Shown: positions 41,070 through 52,862, counted from the stretch's first letter. The stretch: 64,000 nt of DNA from Peribacillus frigoritolerans (GCF_040250305.1 NZ_CP158190.1:5364001-5428000); one strand, 5' to 3'. Translations and numbers: made by a program. The notes: a model not told the origin generated them from the letters alone.

Positions 41070-41525
41070 TTATTTGTTTAATTTGACATCTACATTATAT
41101 TGAGGCACAACCCTGTTTATCATGCCTTGTATTCGCTGCATTTCCTTATTTCTCTCTTTTTCCGTCTTGATTTTGCCTTTATCATGGACCGTAACATGTA
41201 TGGTATTTCCATTAAACCAAACGGAACCTGCCTCATAATTAGTTTCCGATTCAATGACTCCGCGGATTTCATCAATTTGCTGCCCCATGGATGGAGAATT
41301 ATTGGATGTATGATGCGGTGTGTTGAGGATTTGATCCGATGGCCGTTCCGCTTCATTGTCCCAATCATTATTGGATACTTGATTTAAACCATTGCCAACA
41401 AAATCCCTGCCGTCCCGGGATTGATCGCCATATTCCGAATCATTATTTATTGCATTGTCATTTTGACCGCATGCCGTTAGTGCAGCAAGCAGAAAGGCCG
41501 TCATAATAAGCAGTTTTGATTTCAT
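41070..41525 (-). CDS. sporulation-type lipoprotein, YhcN/YlaJ family
   Basis: 151 residues. Lipoprotein signal peptide ending in LLAALTACG (lipobox cysteine near residue 20), a polar Asn/Asp-rich linker, and a C-terminal domain with NGNTIHVTVHDKGKIKTEKE and IQGMINRVVPQYNVDVKL, which fits the YhcN/YlaJ family found in spores. Outer face of a membrane is the expected location. The ATG has GGAGGG about eight bases upstream. Family assignment is by pattern and moderately sure. Confidence 0.75.
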   Translation of the reverse strand: MKSKLLIMTAFLLAALTACGQNDNAINNDSEYGDQSRDGRDFVGNGLNQVSNNDWDNEAERPSDQILNTPHHTSNNSPSMGQQIDEIRGVIESETNYEAGSVWFNGNTIHVTVHDKGKIKTEKERNKEMQRIQGMINRVVPQYNVDVKLNK

Positions 41526-41668
41526 ATTTTTTCCCTCCATTTTGATTGGTTAAGAAGAACATTTCCTCGTTAGCCTACCCAAAACGGGGCAATATTTATC
41601 TTTTATTTCCCTTCCATGTATTGGTCAGGCCACCTGAATAACTCCGACAGTTTTTCCACTTTTCCGCA

Positions 41669-41708
41669 TAAAAAAAGCACCCTGCGATCTCATTGGATCA
41701 TAGGGCAC
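41669..41708 (-). terminator. terminator downstream of tdk
   Basis: GTGCCCT / AGGGTGC stem with inner GATC/GATC pairing and a T run on the minus strand immediately after the tdk stop. Confidence 0.8.
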
Positions 41709-41714
41709 CATCAT

Positions 41715-42320
41715 TCAAATATGTTCTTTAATTCCAACAGCCTGCTTACCCGGAACTTCGTGATGATGGCGGCAGCGGGGCTCGTATGATTCCGATGCAC
41801 CCACAAGGATGATCGGCTCATCATAGGAGGCCGGCTCCCCATCTATCAAGCGCTGTGTCCTGCTCGCAGGTGATCCGCACACTTCACATACAGCCTGCAG
41901 CTTAGTCACCGATTCTGCCAGCGATAATAGTACAGGCATAGGACCGAATGGTTCACCTCGGAAATCTTGATCGAGTCCAGCCATAATCACTCGATAACCG
42001 CTGTCCGCAAGATGCTGGGCAACCCCGATAATTTCATGATCAAAAAATTGCACTTCATCTATTGCAATGATATCCAGGGGCTTGTCCAAATACTTAAAGA
42101 TATCCGTTGAATGGGCAATCGGTTTTGCCATCACAGAAGAGCCATTGTGTGATACGACAGCCTCTTCCGCATAGCGATTATCAATAGCTGGTTTAAATAC
42201 AGCTATTTGCTCTTTAGCAAATTGAGCACGGCTGACTCGTTTAATCAATTCCTCAGATTTACCCGAAAACATGCTTCCGCAAATAAGCTCGATCCAGCCT
42301 GTTTGTTTCATTACATACAT
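41715..42320 (-). CDS. tdk: thymidine kinase (type II)
   Basis: 201 residues. Salvage phosphorylation of thymidine to dTMP. Walker [16 protein letters not shown] near 16-30, Mg/catalytic glutamate in [12 protein letters not shown] near 87, lasso and zinc ligands [14 protein letters not shown] near 146 and [10 protein letters not shown] near 184. Between rpmE and the lipoprotein/prfA. Confidence 0.96.
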   Translation of the reverse strand: MYVMKQTGWIELICGSMFSGKSEELIKRVSRAQFAKEQIAVFKPAIDNRYAEEAVVSHNGSSVMAKPIAHSTDIFKYLDKPLDIIAIDEVQFFDHEIIGVAQHLADSGYRVIMAGLDQDFRGEPFGPMPVLLSLAESVTKLQAVCEVCGSPASRTQRLIDGEPASYDEPIILVGASESYEPRCRHHHEVPGKQAVGIKEHI

Positions 42321-42411
42321 GGAAACAGCTACTCCCTTCCACCTGTCGATCCCTTGGCCATAATTGAAGTCGACCCGGCTTTATATAAATTCTTACTTGT
42401 TTATGGAAAAG

Positions 42412-42446
42412 AAAAAACAGGCAAGAAAAATACTTGCCTGTTTTTT
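42412..42446. terminator. terminator downstream of rpmE
   Basis: Perfect stem AAAACAGGCAAG / CTTGCCTGTTTT with A and T tracts on both flanks; overlaps nothing coding and can act in both directions. Confidence 0.92.
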
Positions 42447-42458
42447 AAAAAGTCCGGC

Positions 42459-42659
42459 TTATTTAATACCGTATTTTTTGTTGAAACGATCAACACGTCC
42501 GCCAGCTTCAGCGAATTTTTGACGACCAGTGTAGAATGGATGGCATTCTGAACAAGTCTCAACTTTGATCTCTTCTTTAACTGAACCAGTTTCAAAAGTG
42601 TTTCCGCAAGAGCAAATTACTTTTGAAAGCTTATAATTTGGATGAATTCCAGTTTTCAT
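42459..42659 (-). CDS. rpmE: 50S ribosomal protein L31, zinc-binding form
   Basis: 66 residues, full length. Has the CSC ... CSEC cysteine pairs ([12 protein letters not shown] near 16; [13 protein letters not shown] near 33) typical of the C+ zinc-binding form, as opposed to the zinc-free YtiA form. AAGGAG precedes the ATG. Lies between rho and tdk as in B. subtilis. Confidence 0.97.
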   Translation of the reverse strand: MKTGIHPNYKLSKVICSCGNTFETGSVKEEIKVETCSECHPFYTGRQKFAEAGGRVDRFNKKYGIK

Positions 42660-42808
42660 TCTTTTCAGCTCCTTATGCCCTGAATCATTCGAAACAGAGT
42701 TATATACTTCAAGTTGAGGGAAAAACACCCTCACATTTATTGTAAAAACACATGAACTCATTATAACAACTTAAGACTAGTTGTGCAACTGTTTGTTTCT
42801 TACAGGGT

Positions 42809-44098
42809 TTAAGAACGTTTTACGCTCGCCGGCCCCTTTTTCATTTCTGACATCTCTTCATCCAGCTTACTGAAAAATTCTTCATTACCCTTTGTCTGTT
42901 TTAGACGGCGAAGGAATTTCTCCGAGAAATCAGGCGAATCCGACATCGTTTTCCTGATGGCCCATAGTTTATCCAGGCGATCTTTCGGAATTAACAATTC
43001 TTCTTTACGAGTGCCTGAGCGGCGAATATCGATTGCCGGGAAGATGCGTCTTTCGGCAAGGGCACGATCTAAATGCAGCTCCATATTACCCGTACCTTTA
43101 AATTCTTCATAAATGACATCGTCCATTCTTGAACCCGTATCTACCAATGCTGTAGCAAGGATCGTCAGGCTGCCGCCTTCCTCGATATTCCTCGCCGCAC
43201 CGAAAAAGCGTTTTGGACGGTGGAATGCAGCAGGGTCAATCCCCCCTGATAGTGTACGTCCGCTCGGCGGAATGACAAGGTTGTAAGCACGGGCAAGTCG
43301 AGTGATGCTGTCCATTAAAATGATGACATCACGTTTATGCTCCACAAGGCGCATGGCTCGTTCTAGCACTAGCTCAGCCACCTTGATATGGTTTTCCGGC
43401 ACTTCATCGAACGTTGAACTTACCACGTCCCCAGCAACGGAACGTTCAATGTCAGTCACTTCTTCCGGGCGTTCATCAATCAACAGCACAATCAATTCCG
43501 ATTCGGGATGATTTGTGGTTATCGCATTGGCAATTTCCTTGATGAGCATCGTTTTACCGGCTTTTGGCGGTGCGACGATCAGCCCACGCTGTCCAAAACC
43601 GACCGGTGCCAGGACATCCATAATCCTGGTTGATAAGTTCTTCGGTGTCGTTTCCAGTTTAATTTGCCTGTTTGGATACAGCGGTGTTAAACCTGGAAAG
43701 TGGACACGCTCTTTTGCAGATTCCGGATTATCGCCATTGACTGCTTCAACATGCAGCAATCCATAATAGCGCTCGTTTTCTTTTGGAGGCCTTACCTTAC
43801 CGGACACTTTATCTCCATTTCGCAAATCGAATCTGCGGATCTGTGAAGCAGAAATATAAATATCCTCCGAGCTTGGAGAATAATTAATTGGACGCAGGAA
43901 ACCGAAGCCCTCTGAAGGGATGATTTCTAAAACGCCCTCCATGAATAGGAGACCATCCTGCTCAGCTTGTGCTTTCAGGATAGCGAAAATAAGTTCCTTT
44001 TTTGAAAGTTTGCTGTAATAGGAAACTTTATATTCACGCGCGTGCTCATAGAGATCCTTTAGTTTCATGTTTTCTAAATTAGAAATAGTTAAATTCAT
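42809..44098 (-). CDS. rho: transcription termination factor Rho
   Basis: 429 residues. Hexameric RNA-dependent helicase. N-terminal helical Rho_N ([20 protein letters not shown]) and cold-shock RNA-binding domain ([16 protein letters not shown] near 56), Walker [16 protein letters not shown] near 177, Walker [17 protein letters not shown] near 257. Weak ribosome-binding site (GGTG). Typical Bacillus Rho, without the long inserts seen in high-GC bacteria. Confidence 0.96.
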   Translation of the reverse strand: MNLTISNLENMKLKDLYEHAREYKVSYYSKLSKKELIFAILKAQAEQDGLLFMEGVLEIIPSEGFGFLRPINYSPSSEDIYISASQIRRFDLRNGDKVSGKVRPPKENERYYGLLHVEAVNGDNPESAKERVHFPGLTPLYPNRQIKLETTPKNLSTRIMDVLAPVGFGQRGLIVAPPKAGKTMLIKEIANAITTNHPESELIVLLIDERPEEVTDIERSVAGDVVSSTFDEVPENHIKVAELVLERAMRLVEHKRDVIILMDSITRLARAYNLVIPPSGRTLSGGIDPAAFHRPKRFFGAARNIEEGGSLTILATALVDTGSRMDDVIYEEFKGTGNMELHLDRALAERRIFPAIDIRRSGTRKEELLIPKDRLDKLWAIRKTMSDSPDFSEKFLRRLKQTKGNEEFFSKLDEEMSEMKKGPASVKRS

Positions 44099-44354
44099 TA
44101 TGACACCACACTTTTATTAATTAAACGTTTTCACCCATACTGAAAAAGAAATGGTTTGTTAGATGGAAGAAAAACCGCAATCCATGTACCCGACCAGAGT
44201 TTTCTTAGAAAGGATGATACATTTTTACATGTAAAGAAGAAAATTAATTGAAGGCTTCTTGAAGTTTGGAGTGAAAGGGCAGATTTTAAATTATTAATAG
44301 TAGACCAAGCTTTATTTTACTTTTTTTATTTTAATTATTCAACTTAAATTTTTT
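44099..44354 (-). other. rho upstream region
   Basis: About 250 bases between the glpX terminator and rho, presumably the rho promoter and leader. I see no confident promoter boxes or conserved structure in it and no supported gene. Confidence 0.35.
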
Positions 44355-44392
44355 AAAAAAGAAAGCGAGCGATGAAACCGCTCGCTTTTTAA
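44355..44392 (-). terminator. terminator downstream of glpX
   Basis: AAAGCGAGCG / CGCTCGCTTT ten-pair stem with flanking A and T tracts, 25 bases after the glpX stop. Confidence 0.95.
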
Positions 44393-44416
44393 AAGTGATT
44401 TTTCTAAAAAACGCTA

Positions 44417-45379
44417 TCAGTCAATCAAACCATTCGGTTTAATCTTAAGACTGTGACGACCATCAATGAAACGAACGGTACCAGATTTAGCACGCATGAC
44501 TACGGATTGTGTTTCGCCGTAATGCCCTTTAAATTGTACTCCGCGTAAAAGTTCTCCATCAGTCACACCTGTTGCAGCAAAAATTGCATCATCTCCGCGA
44601 ACAAGGTCTTCCATTCTGAGGACTCTTCCTAAATCAAGGCCCATTTTACCACAGCGTTCCACTTCTTCATCACTTTGAGGAACGAGCTTGCCTTGAATTT
44701 CCCCTCCAAGGCATTTCAAGGCAACGGCTGCGATAACTCCTTCTGGAGCTCCGCCAGATCCGAATAAGATGTCAACACCGGTAAGATCGAAGGCCGTATT
44801 TATGGCTCCCGCTACATCTCCATCGTTGATCAGCTTGATACGTGCCCCTGCCTCACGAAGTTCATGAATGATCTTCGAATGACGATCGCGGTTCAATACT
44901 GTTGCAACCACGTCTTGAATATCTTTATTTTTTGCCTTGGCTACAGCTTTCAGGTTGTCCAACACGGAGGCATTGATATCAATCTGACCAACAGCCTCTG
45001 GTCCGACAGCTATTTTATCCATATACATATCCGGGGCGTGAAGCAAGTTCCCCTTATCGGCTATCGCCAATACAGCCAATGCATTCCAGCCGCCGGATGC
45101 AACGATGTTCGTTCCTTCTAATGGATCAACCGCAACATCCACTAGTGGCCCAAGACCGGTACCAAGTTTTTCGCCAATATAAAGCATTGGCGCTTCATCC
45201 ATTTCCCCTTCACCGATTACAACCGTTCCTTGCATGGGAATAGTATTGAAAACATCCCGCATTGCAGTTGTTGCTGCATCATCTGCTTCGTCTTTCTTTC
45301 CTCTTCCCATCCAACGAGCAGAATTCAGTGCCGCCGCCTCAGTTACGCGGACAAGCTCCATCGATAAACTTCTTTCCAT
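44417..45379 (-). CDS. glpX: class II fructose-1,6-bisphosphatase GlpX
   Basis: 320 residues. Gluconeogenic hydrolysis of fructose-1,6-bisphosphate. Signature regions: [20 protein letters not shown] near 23, [15 protein letters not shown] near 56, DPLEGTNI near 86 and [15 protein letters not shown] near 185. GAGGGGG precedes the ATG. It is the only FBPase in the window and sits near fbaA, its metabolic neighbour. Confidence 0.95.
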   Translation of the reverse strand: MERSLSMELVRVTEAAALNSARWMGRGKKDEADDAATTAMRDVFNTIPMQGTVVIGEGEMDEAPMLYIGEKLGTGLGPLVDVAVDPLEGTNIVASGGWNALAVLAIADKGNLLHAPDMYMDKIAVGPEAVGQIDINASVLDNLKAVAKAKNKDIQDVVATVLNRDRHSKIIHELREAGARIKLINDGDVAGAINTAFDLTGVDILFGSGGAPEGVIAAVALKCLGGEIQGKLVPQSDEEVERCGKMGLDLGRVLRMEDLVRGDDAIFAATGVTDGELLRGVQFKGHYGETQSVVMRAKSGTVRFIDGRHSLKIKPNGLID

Positions 45380-45478
45380 TTCCGGTTCCCCCTCATGTAC
45401 ACTAGCATGATTTATTTATATATTAGTATAACACATTATATCATATATAGTAACACAATGAGGTTACAAGAAAAGGGA

Positions 45479-46762
45479 TCAGCTTTTAAGCTGCTCCACT
45501 TCTTCTTGCGTCATTTCTTCACGCCAAATCGTTGCTCCCAAACCTGAAAGTTTTTCAACAAGATGGCTATATCCGCGATCTATATGTTCAAGCCCGGTCA
45601 CTTCTGTAATACCTTCAGCCATTAAACCGGCAATTACAAGAGCCGCTCCGGCACGTAAATCGCTTGCCTTCACTTTTGCTCCATGAAGTTGGACAGGACC
45701 ATCGACGATGCCCGCTCTGCCCTCGACTTTTATCTTCGCATTCATGCGTCGCAGTTCATCAATATGCTTAAATCGTGCCCCGTATATCGTATCGGTGACC
45801 ATGCTAGAACCGGTTGCTTTTGTTAAGAGGGAAGTGAAAGGTTGCTGAAGATCCGTTGGGAATCCAGGGTAAACCAATGTCTTGATATCAACGGACTTAT
45901 ATTGTTCTCCCGGTGAGACAAATATCTGGTCATCACCCGCTTCAATATTAATCCCCATTTCCCTCAATTTGGAAGTCAATGACTCCAAATGCTGGGGAAT
46001 GACATTATCAATCAGAATTCCTTCTCCGACAGCAGCAGCTAAAATCATGAAAGTGCCGGCTTCAATCCGATCCGGTATGATCGTATGCTTACACCCATGT
46101 AAACTTTCCACACCATCAATACGAATGATATCCGTTCCTGCACCCTTTATTTTCGCTCCCATATTGGTCAACAATGTGGCAACATCGATGATTTCAGGTT
46201 CTTTCGCAGCATTTTCTATCACAGTGCGGCCTTTGGCCAAAACGGCAGCAAGCATGATATTGATCGTTGCCCCTACACTAACGACATCCAAATATATGCG
46301 TGCTCCCCTTAGCTCGTCCGCCCTAAGGTAAATGGCTCCTTGTTCATTCGTCACTTGTGCGCCCAGTGCTTCAAACCCCTTAATATGCTGATCTATCGGG
46401 CGAGGTCCTAAATGGCAGCCTCCAGGCAAGCCAATCACTGCCTTTTTGAATTTACCCAGCATTGCCCCCATTAAATAATAAGAGGCACGTAACTTCTTGA
46501 CCCTTCCATTGGGAAGAGGCATTGAAATCATCCTGCTGGGGTTGACTGTCATCTCTCCTTCATCAAAGGATACCTCACCGCCAATCTCCTCCATTAACGC
46601 TTTCAGCATCTGTACATCCGAGATATCAGGCAGGCCTTCAATCGTTACGGGAGAGTCCGCTAAAATTGTTGCAGGAATAAGGGCGACCGCACTATTTTTT
46701 GCTCCACTGACACGAATGCTTCCCTTTAGAGGATAGCCACCGGCAATTTTAAGTTTTTCCAT
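45479..46762 (-). CDS. murZ: UDP-N-acetylglucosamine 1-carboxyvinyltransferase, second copy (MurZ/MurAB)
   Basis: 427 residues. Same reaction as MurAA. Catalytic cysteine in [18 protein letters not shown] near 117; [15 protein letters not shown] near 20 carries the substrate lysine-asparagine pair. Position between glpX and the transaldolase-like gene matches B. subtilis murAB. Two MurA enzymes are normal in low-GC Gram-positives; in B. subtilis this copy is dispensable. GGGAG precedes the ATG. Confidence 0.95.
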   Translation of the reverse strand: MEKLKIAGGYPLKGSIRVSGAKNSAVALIPATILADSPVTIEGLPDISDVQMLKALMEEIGGEVSFDEGEMTVNPSRMISMPLPNGRVKKLRASYYLMGAMLGKFKKAVIGLPGGCHLGPRPIDQHIKGFEALGAQVTNEQGAIYLRADELRGARIYLDVVSVGATINIMLAAVLAKGRTVIENAAKEPEIIDVATLLTNMGAKIKGAGTDIIRIDGVESLHGCKHTIIPDRIEAGTFMILAAAVGEGILIDNVIPQHLESLTSKLREMGINIEAGDDQIFVSPGEQYKSVDIKTLVYPGFPTDLQQPFTSLLTKATGSSMVTDTIYGARFKHIDELRRMNAKIKVEGRAGIVDGPVQLHGAKVKASDLRAGAALVIAGLMAEGITEVTGLEHIDRGYSHLVEKLSGLGATIWREEMTQEEVEQLKS

Positions 46763-46970
46763 AATAAACTCCCTTCCACGCTAAGCACTTAGAAGCTACT
46801 TCCAAAAAGTAATATTTTACCACAAGAAAATTGCATAATCCGACAACATTTACTATCTAGTTCTTTAGTTTACACAAAAGTAAAAAATTCATGTAAAAAA
46901 AGAGAAAAATTTCTAATTTATGTTAATTTTATTTAAACGGTGCAATCTATAGCGACTTAGCGGCAAGGCA

Positions 46971-47621
46971 TTATGCTTCAGTACGTGAATTCCAATCGTT
47001 CAAAAATGCTTCAATTCCTTTATCCGTTAATGGGTGGTGGAATAATTGCATTAAAACTTTATAAGGGATCGTTGCAATATGTGCCCCTTTAAGAGCCGCT
47101 TCAGTAATATGCATCGGATGGCGGATGGAAGCTGCAATGATTTCGGCATTGATATCATGAATCGCAAAAATGTCAGCAATATCCGAAATTAGATCCAAAC
47201 CATTTTGGCCGATGTCATCCAAGCGACCTAAAAATGGCGATACATAAGTTGCTCCTGCCCTAGCTGCCAATAATGCTTGGTTTGCACTGAAAATAAGGGT
47301 GACATTTGTTTTGACACCTTGTTTTGTAAGTGCTGAAACAGCCTTCAAGCCGTCCGGAGTCATTGGCACTTTAATCGTGATATTCGGTGCAATCGCAACT
47401 AGTTCCTTGGCTTCAGCCATCATTCCTTCAAAATCAAGCGCAATGACTTCAGCAGAAACGGATTCCTTAACGAGGCTTGTGATTTCTTTTAGCCGGTCAT
47501 GGAAAGAAACTCCCTTTTCCCTAGCAACAAGGGATGGGTTAGTCGTAACACCTGCTAAAACGCCAAGTTCATGCGCTTGTTTGATTTCTTCCATGTTTGC
47601 TGTATCTATAAAGAATTTCAT
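46971..47621 (-). CDS. transaldolase-like / fructose-6-phosphate aldolase family protein (YwjH)
   Basis: 216 residues, the small transaldolase class. Schiff-base lysine in [16 protein letters not shown] near 84; N-terminal [20 protein letters not shown] and C-terminal [19 protein letters not shown] blocks fit. Whether it acts as transaldolase or fructose-6-P aldolase cannot be settled by eye. The ATG has CGGAGG about seven bases upstream; 15 upstream codons are excluded. Confidence 0.93.
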   Translation of the reverse strand: MKFFIDTANMEEIKQAHELGVLAGVTTNPSLVAREKGVSFHDRLKEITSLVKESVSAEVIALDFEGMMAEAKELVAIAPNITIKVPMTPDGLKAVSALTKQGVKTNVTLIFSANQALLAARAGATYVSPFLGRLDDIGQNGLDLISDIADIFAIHDINAEIIAASIRHPMHITEAALKGAHIATIPYKVLMQLFHHPLTDKGIEAFLNDWNSRTEA

Positions 47622-47723
47622 AAAATATCCTCCGTATGTAATCGATTTTTTAGTTCCTATATGCATCTGAATTCTAATTGTTCTAAAAATAGAGCCCGGA
47701 TTCAGCCCTGCATCTAAAAGAAA

Positions 47724-47748
47724 CCATTAGGGGGGAGCCCCCCAATGG
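47724..47748 (-). terminator. terminator downstream of fbaA with G6/C6 core
   Basis: CCATT-A-GGGGGG-AG-CCCCCC-AATGG stem with one bulged A, followed by TTTCTTTT on the minus strand, 60 bases after the fbaA stop. Confidence 0.8.
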
Positions 47749-47807
47749 GAATATTGCCTTTATCATCTTACATTTAAAGGGATGGAACCCTTATGTTACG
47801 TTTGAAT

Positions 47808-48665
47808 TTATGCTTTGCCGTTAGAACCGAATTCACGGATTTTGCCGATGACAGTTTCTTTAATCGCTTCACGGCCAGGAACGATGTATTTACGAGGATC
47901 GTACACTTCAGAATCGTTATTCAGAATTTCACGAACCGCTTTTGTGAATACAATTTGATTTTCCGTATTTACATTGATTTTTGATGTTCCAAGCGAAATC
48001 GCTTTTTGGATATCTTTTGTAGGGATGCCTGTACCGCCATGAAGAACAAGAGGTTTATTCGTTAAATCCCGCACTTCTTCCATTTCTTTATACCCAAGGT
48101 TAGGTTCACCTTTGTATGGTCCGTGAACGGATCCCAAAGCTGGAGCAAAGCAGTCGACATTTGTTTCTTTAACCAACTGTTCACATTCTTGAGGGTCTGC
48201 ATATACGACTCCATCAGCAATTACATCATCTTCTTGTCCGCCAACCGTGCCCACTTCCGCTTCAACTGAAACATTCCGTGCGTGTGCGAATTCGACAACC
48301 TTCTTGGTTGTTTCGATATTTTCTTCGATCGGATGATGTGAAGCATCGATCATCACTGAAGTGAATCCGGCTTCGATAGCTTCCTTACATTTATCATAGC
48401 TTGAACCATGGTCAAGGTGAATGGCCACAGGAACAGTGATTTTCATGTCTTCCAACAATCCTTGAACCATCATCACAGTCGTTTTAAAACCACCCATATG
48501 GCGGGCAGCACCTTCGGAAACACCAAGGATGACTGGAGATTTTTCTTGTTCTGCAGCAGCTAGAATAGCTTGTGTCCATTCAAGGTTGTTGATATTGAAT
48601 TGACCTACTGCATATTTTTCATCAAGGGCTTTATTCAGCATATCTTTCATAGAAACTAAAGGCAT
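47808..48665 (-). CDS. fbaA: class II fructose-bisphosphate aldolase
   Basis: 285 residues. Zn-dependent cleavage of fructose-1,6-bisphosphate. Metal ligands [18 protein letters not shown] near 83, [13 protein letters not shown] near 107, plus [16 protein letters not shown] near 208 and DNA-binding-free [10 protein letters not shown] near 231. AGGAGG precedes the ATG. Between spo0F and the transaldolase-like gene as in B. subtilis. Confidence 0.96.
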   Translation of the reverse strand: MPLVSMKDMLNKALDEKYAVGQFNINNLEWTQAILAAAEQEKSPVILGVSEGAARHMGGFKTTVMMVQGLLEDMKITVPVAIHLDHGSSYDKCKEAIEAGFTSVMIDASHHPIEENIETTKKVVEFAHARNVSVEAEVGTVGGQEDDVIADGVVYADPQECEQLVKETNVDCFAPALGSVHGPYKGEPNLGYKEMEEVRDLTNKPLVLHGGTGIPTKDIQKAISLGTSKINVNTENQIVFTKAVREILNNDSEVYDPRKYIVPGREAIKETVIGKIREFGSNGKA

Positions 48666-48837
48666 TTGATTTCCTCCTACTAGTGGATGTTATTATTTTT
48701 AAAGTTAATTCTTTCTAGATATTCCCTAAAACGAAAGTAGCATACGCTTATAAATCAGAATATCTCTCCTCTTTTAGCATATCAATACATCAAAAAAACA
48801 GCAACAAATACACTATACCGAGCCTCAAATTTTATTC

Positions 48838-48872
48838 CAAAAAAACACGGCCCATCTAAAAAAAGATAGCCG
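48838..48872 (-). terminator. terminator downstream of spo0F
   Basis: CGGC-TATCT / AGATG-GCCG type imperfect stem with a T-rich loop, followed by TGTTTTTTTGG on the minus strand. Confidence 0.6.
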
Positions 48873-48912
48873 CAGCAATTACTCCATCAGTAATATTAAA
48901 TTTTGAAGACAT

Positions 48913-49284
48913 TTAACTTGATTGAATCGGTAAGTATTCACGAACGGCTTTTCTAATATCATCAATATCAAACGGCTTTGCAAAGTGTGTCATTGCACCT
49001 AAATCCTTTGCTTCTTGAATCATATCAAGTTCACCATATGCCGTCATGATTATGACCCGGATGTCCGGATCGACGACTTTCATCCTTTTCAAGATCTCAA
49101 TGCCATCCATTCCCGGAATCTTCATATCCAGCAATACAAGATCAGGTGAATGATTATTTAGCACATCCAAGGCTTGAATGCCATTAGCGGCTTGAAATGT
49201 TTCATACCCTTCTTTATGTAAAACCTCGTTCAATAAAATACGAATTCCGAACTGATCATCAACAATCAATATTTTCCCTGGCAT
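48913..49284 (-). CDS. spo0F: sporulation phosphorelay response regulator Spo0F
   Basis: 123 residues, receiver domain only. Receives phosphate from sporulation kinases and passes it to Spo0B. Acidic pocket Asp9-Asp10, phosphoacceptor Asp53 in [13 protein letters not shown], conserved Thr in VIIMTAYGE and Lys in [10 protein letters not shown] near 103. GAGAGGTG precedes the ATG. A sigma-H promoter lies upstream. Confidence 0.97.
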   Translation of the reverse strand: MPGKILIVDDQFGIRILLNEVLHKEGYETFQAANGIQALDVLNNHSPDLVLLDMKIPGMDGIEILKRMKVVDPDIRVIIMTAYGELDMIQEAKDLGAMTHFAKPFDIDDIRKAVREYLPIQSS

Positions 49285-49319
49285 TTTATCACCTCTCCCC
49301 TTCCCGATTCATCCATTAA

Positions 49320-49370
49320 ATATATTGGCCTATACGGCCATATTACCCGAAAAAGGGTAGTTACCTAGAT
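49320..49370 (-). other. hairpins in the spo0F leader
   Basis: Minus strand TACCC-TTTTTC-GGGTA followed by ATATGGCC / GGCCAATAT with one bulge, within the ~120-base leader. No T run follows, so not terminators. Possible RNA stability element; function unknown. Confidence 0.4.
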
Positions 49371-49410
49371 TGCGTCATAGACTTTTAGGTCCAACGCATT
49401 TATTGTTCAT

Positions 49411-49437
49411 ATTCGATAATTGTAACAAAATTCCTGC
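49411..49437 (-). promoter_or_regulatory. sigma-H promoter of spo0F
   Basis: Minus strand GCAGGAATT, 11 bases, ATCGAAT; consensus RNAGGAWWW-N11/12-RNNGAAT is fully matched. In B. subtilis spo0F is a known sigma-H target. Confidence 0.82.
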
Positions 49438-49472
49438 TGTATGGCTAAGAGGAATTTTAATTTTTTTGTTTT

Positions 49473-49479
49473 TTCGACC
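49473..49479 (-). promoter_or_regulatory. possible 0A box upstream of spo0F
   Basis: GGTCGAA on the minus strand, six of seven matches to the Spo0A box TGTCGAA, about 40 bases upstream of the sigma-H -35 element. Spo0A binds near spo0F in B. subtilis. A seven-base match alone is weak. Confidence 0.35.
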
Positions 49480-49521
49480 GATTTAGTAAATTCGGCCCTT
49501 CCGGATCAAAATCCCAGAAAC

Positions 49522-49551
49522 CTGTCATTGCAAAGGAAACTCCTTTATAAT
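49522..49551 (+). promoter_or_regulatory. sigma-A promoter of ywjG
   Basis: CTGTCA, 18 bases, TATAAT; four of six and six of six matches. About 30 bases before the ywjG ATG. Confidence 0.55.
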
Positions 49552-49583
49552 AAGTATATTATTTTTTAAAGGAGTCCCTGACC

Positions 49584-50111
49584 ATGTTAAAAATTTTTTC
49601 GACACAGATAAGCGGTTTATTCAAGAAAATGATTGAAAATGAAGCTTTTGAAATGGAGGATGCCGGACGCTTGCTGGCTCAGGCTGCGGTTGGGGACGGT
49701 GCTGTGTACATTCATGGTTTTGGTGAAATGCAGGGTGTCACTGCCGAGGCTTTGGATGGGGCAGAACCCTTTCCGAAGGTAAAAAGATATGAATCAGGAG
49801 AAACTATTTCCAGGGAAGATCGATTTCTCATATTCAGCCGCCATTCGGATGATGCAGAAGCATTGTTGCTGGCAAAACAACTCAAGGAAAAAGATATCCC
49901 ATTTGTTGCGGTTTCTACATCCGTCCCTTCTGAAGAAGATTCTCTTTTGGAGTTGGCAGACGTTCATATTGATTTACGTATCCAACGGGGATTGATTCCT
50001 GATGAAACCGGAAATCGATATGGGTATCCTACCCTCATTGCCGCTCTTTTCGCTTATTATGGGATTAAATTCACTCTTGAAGAAATCATAAATGAGTATG
50101 AAGAAGAATGA
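49584..50111 (+). CDS. ywjG: DUF2529 / SIS-like domain protein YwjG
   Basis: 175 residues. Reads like a single sugar-isomerase (SIS)-type alpha/beta domain: VYIHGFGEMQGVTAEALDGA near 41, RFLIFSRHSDDAEALLLAK near 79, IPFVAVSTS near 105. No catalytic assignment. AAAGGAG precedes the ATG. Opposite in strand to both neighbours (divergent from spo0F, convergent with pyrG), the same arrangement as in B. subtilis. Confidence 0.85.
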   Translation: MLKIFSTQISGLFKKMIENEAFEMEDAGRLLAQAAVGDGAVYIHGFGEMQGVTAEALDGAEPFPKVKRYESGETISREDRFLIFSRHSDDAEALLLAKQLKEKDIPFVAVSTSVPSEEDSLLELADVHIDLRIQRGLIPDETGNRYGYPTLIAALFAYYGIKFTLEEIINEYEEE

Positions 50112-50121
50112 TTATTCATCT

Positions 50122-50152
50122 AAAAAAAAAACAGCCCATGGGCTGTTTTTTT

Positions 50153-50154
<2 letters not shown>
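50122..50154. terminator. bidirectional terminator between ywjG and pyrG
   Basis: AAAAACAGCCC / GGGCTGTTTTT palindrome with long A and T tracts; its right arm overlaps the pyrG stop codon. Serves convergent genes. Confidence 0.95.
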
Positions 50155-52046
<1,892 letters not shown>

Positions 52047-52087
52047 AAAAACAAAAACGCTCCGCTTACAATAAAAGTAAGGGAGCG
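52047..52087 (-). terminator. pyrG leader attenuator (CTP-sensitive type)
   Basis: Minus strand CGCTCCCTTAC ... GTAAGCGGAGCG then TTTTTGTTTTT. This terminator lies in the leader, not after a gene. The transcript would begin GGGCTCC. In B. subtilis pyrG, low CTP causes reiterative G addition at GGGC and the poly-G pairs with a CCC-containing element in the upstream arm (GCTCCCTTTC), preventing termination. The same features are present here. Confidence 0.85.
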
Positions 52088-52123
52088 ATATAATTTAATC
52101 ATTGTGTCCTTTTTTAAGGAGCC

Positions 52124-52160
52124 CAAAAATGATTCTACAAATTCCGCCTCAAAAAGTCAA
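52124..52160 (-). promoter_or_regulatory. sigma-A promoter of pyrG and GGGC transcription start
   Basis: Minus strand TTGACT, 17 bases, TAGAAT, then seven bases to GGGCTCC. Five of six matches in each box. The start-site sequence GGGC is required for the G-reiteration mechanism. The -35 lies only ten bases after the rpoE stop. Confidence 0.82.
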
Positions 52161-52170
52161 GGGCGATTAT

Positions 52171-52761
52171 TTATTTCTCATCCTCTTCATCCAAGTCATC
52201 CACGTCATCTTCATCTTCGTCTTCGTCCTCATCATCTTCCAGGACAAATGCATCATCTTCGATTATTTCTTCTTCCAGATCGTCGTCATCATCCACGTCA
52301 TCATCCAAAAGCACTTCGTCGATGACTGGAGTACCTAGAATATCATCATCGTCATCATCGTCATCCTCGTCCAGATCATCGATATCTTCTTCAAAGTCAA
52401 GATCTTCGTCTTCAAGTTCATCGAAATCGTCGATAACGGCAGCGGCCTTTTTGGCTTTCTTTTTCTTTTTAGGTTTTACAACATGTACGACTTCTTCTTC
52501 GATTTGGTCAACCGGGTACCATGTTTTCAATCCCCAGCGGTTGTCCCCAAGTGAAGTGAAGCGGCCATCCACATTTAAATCCGTATAGAATTGTGCAATT
52601 TTCTTTTCCACTTCCGCTTTAGATAAATGGTGCAGCGAAGCTAACTCACTTATTAAGTCTTTAAATGGAATCGGTTCATTTCTTTCCACTAACAAATCAT
52701 ATGCCATCTCTATTAAGGACATTTCCAATAACTGCTCTTTTGAGTATTGTTTTAAACTCAA
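52171..52761 (-). CDS. rpoE: RNA polymerase delta subunit
   Basis: 196 residues. Gram-positive polymerase subunit that speeds recycling and promoter selectivity. N-terminal HARE-HTH domain (residues 1-90, with RFTSLGDNRWGLKTWYPVDQ near 66), a short lysine run (KPKKKKKAKKAAA), then a nearly pure Asp/Glu tail. The start is a TTG with AAGGGAAG seven bases upstream; the GTG three codons earlier overlaps that site. B. subtilis RpoE is 173 residues, so the acidic tail here is longer. Confidence 0.95.
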   Translation of the reverse strand: MSLKQYSKEQLLEMSLIEMAYDLLVERNEPIPFKDLISELASLHHLSKAEVEKKIAQFYTDLNVDGRFTSLGDNRWGLKTWYPVDQIEEEVVHVVKPKKKKKAKKAAAVIDDFDELEDEDLDFEEDIDDLDEDDDDDDDDILGTPVIDEVLLDDDVDDDDDLEEEIIEDDAFVLEDDEDEDEDEDDVDDLDEEDEK

Positions 52762-52835
52762 ATTCCGCACTTCCCTTCTCTATTCAAACACTGAATTCCG
52801 TGTTTTTTCACATAAAAAAATAATCTAAAACAGTA

Positions 52836-52862
52836 GTTCGATAAAATAACGACAATTCCTGC
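52836..52862 (-). promoter_or_regulatory. sigma-H-like promoter upstream of rpoE
   Basis: Minus strand GCAGGAATT, 11 bases, ATCGAAC: complete -35 and six of seven -10 bases. It closely resembles the spo0F promoter in this window. Position about 75 bases before the TTG start. A TATAAT lies further upstream without a good -35. Confidence 0.4.
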
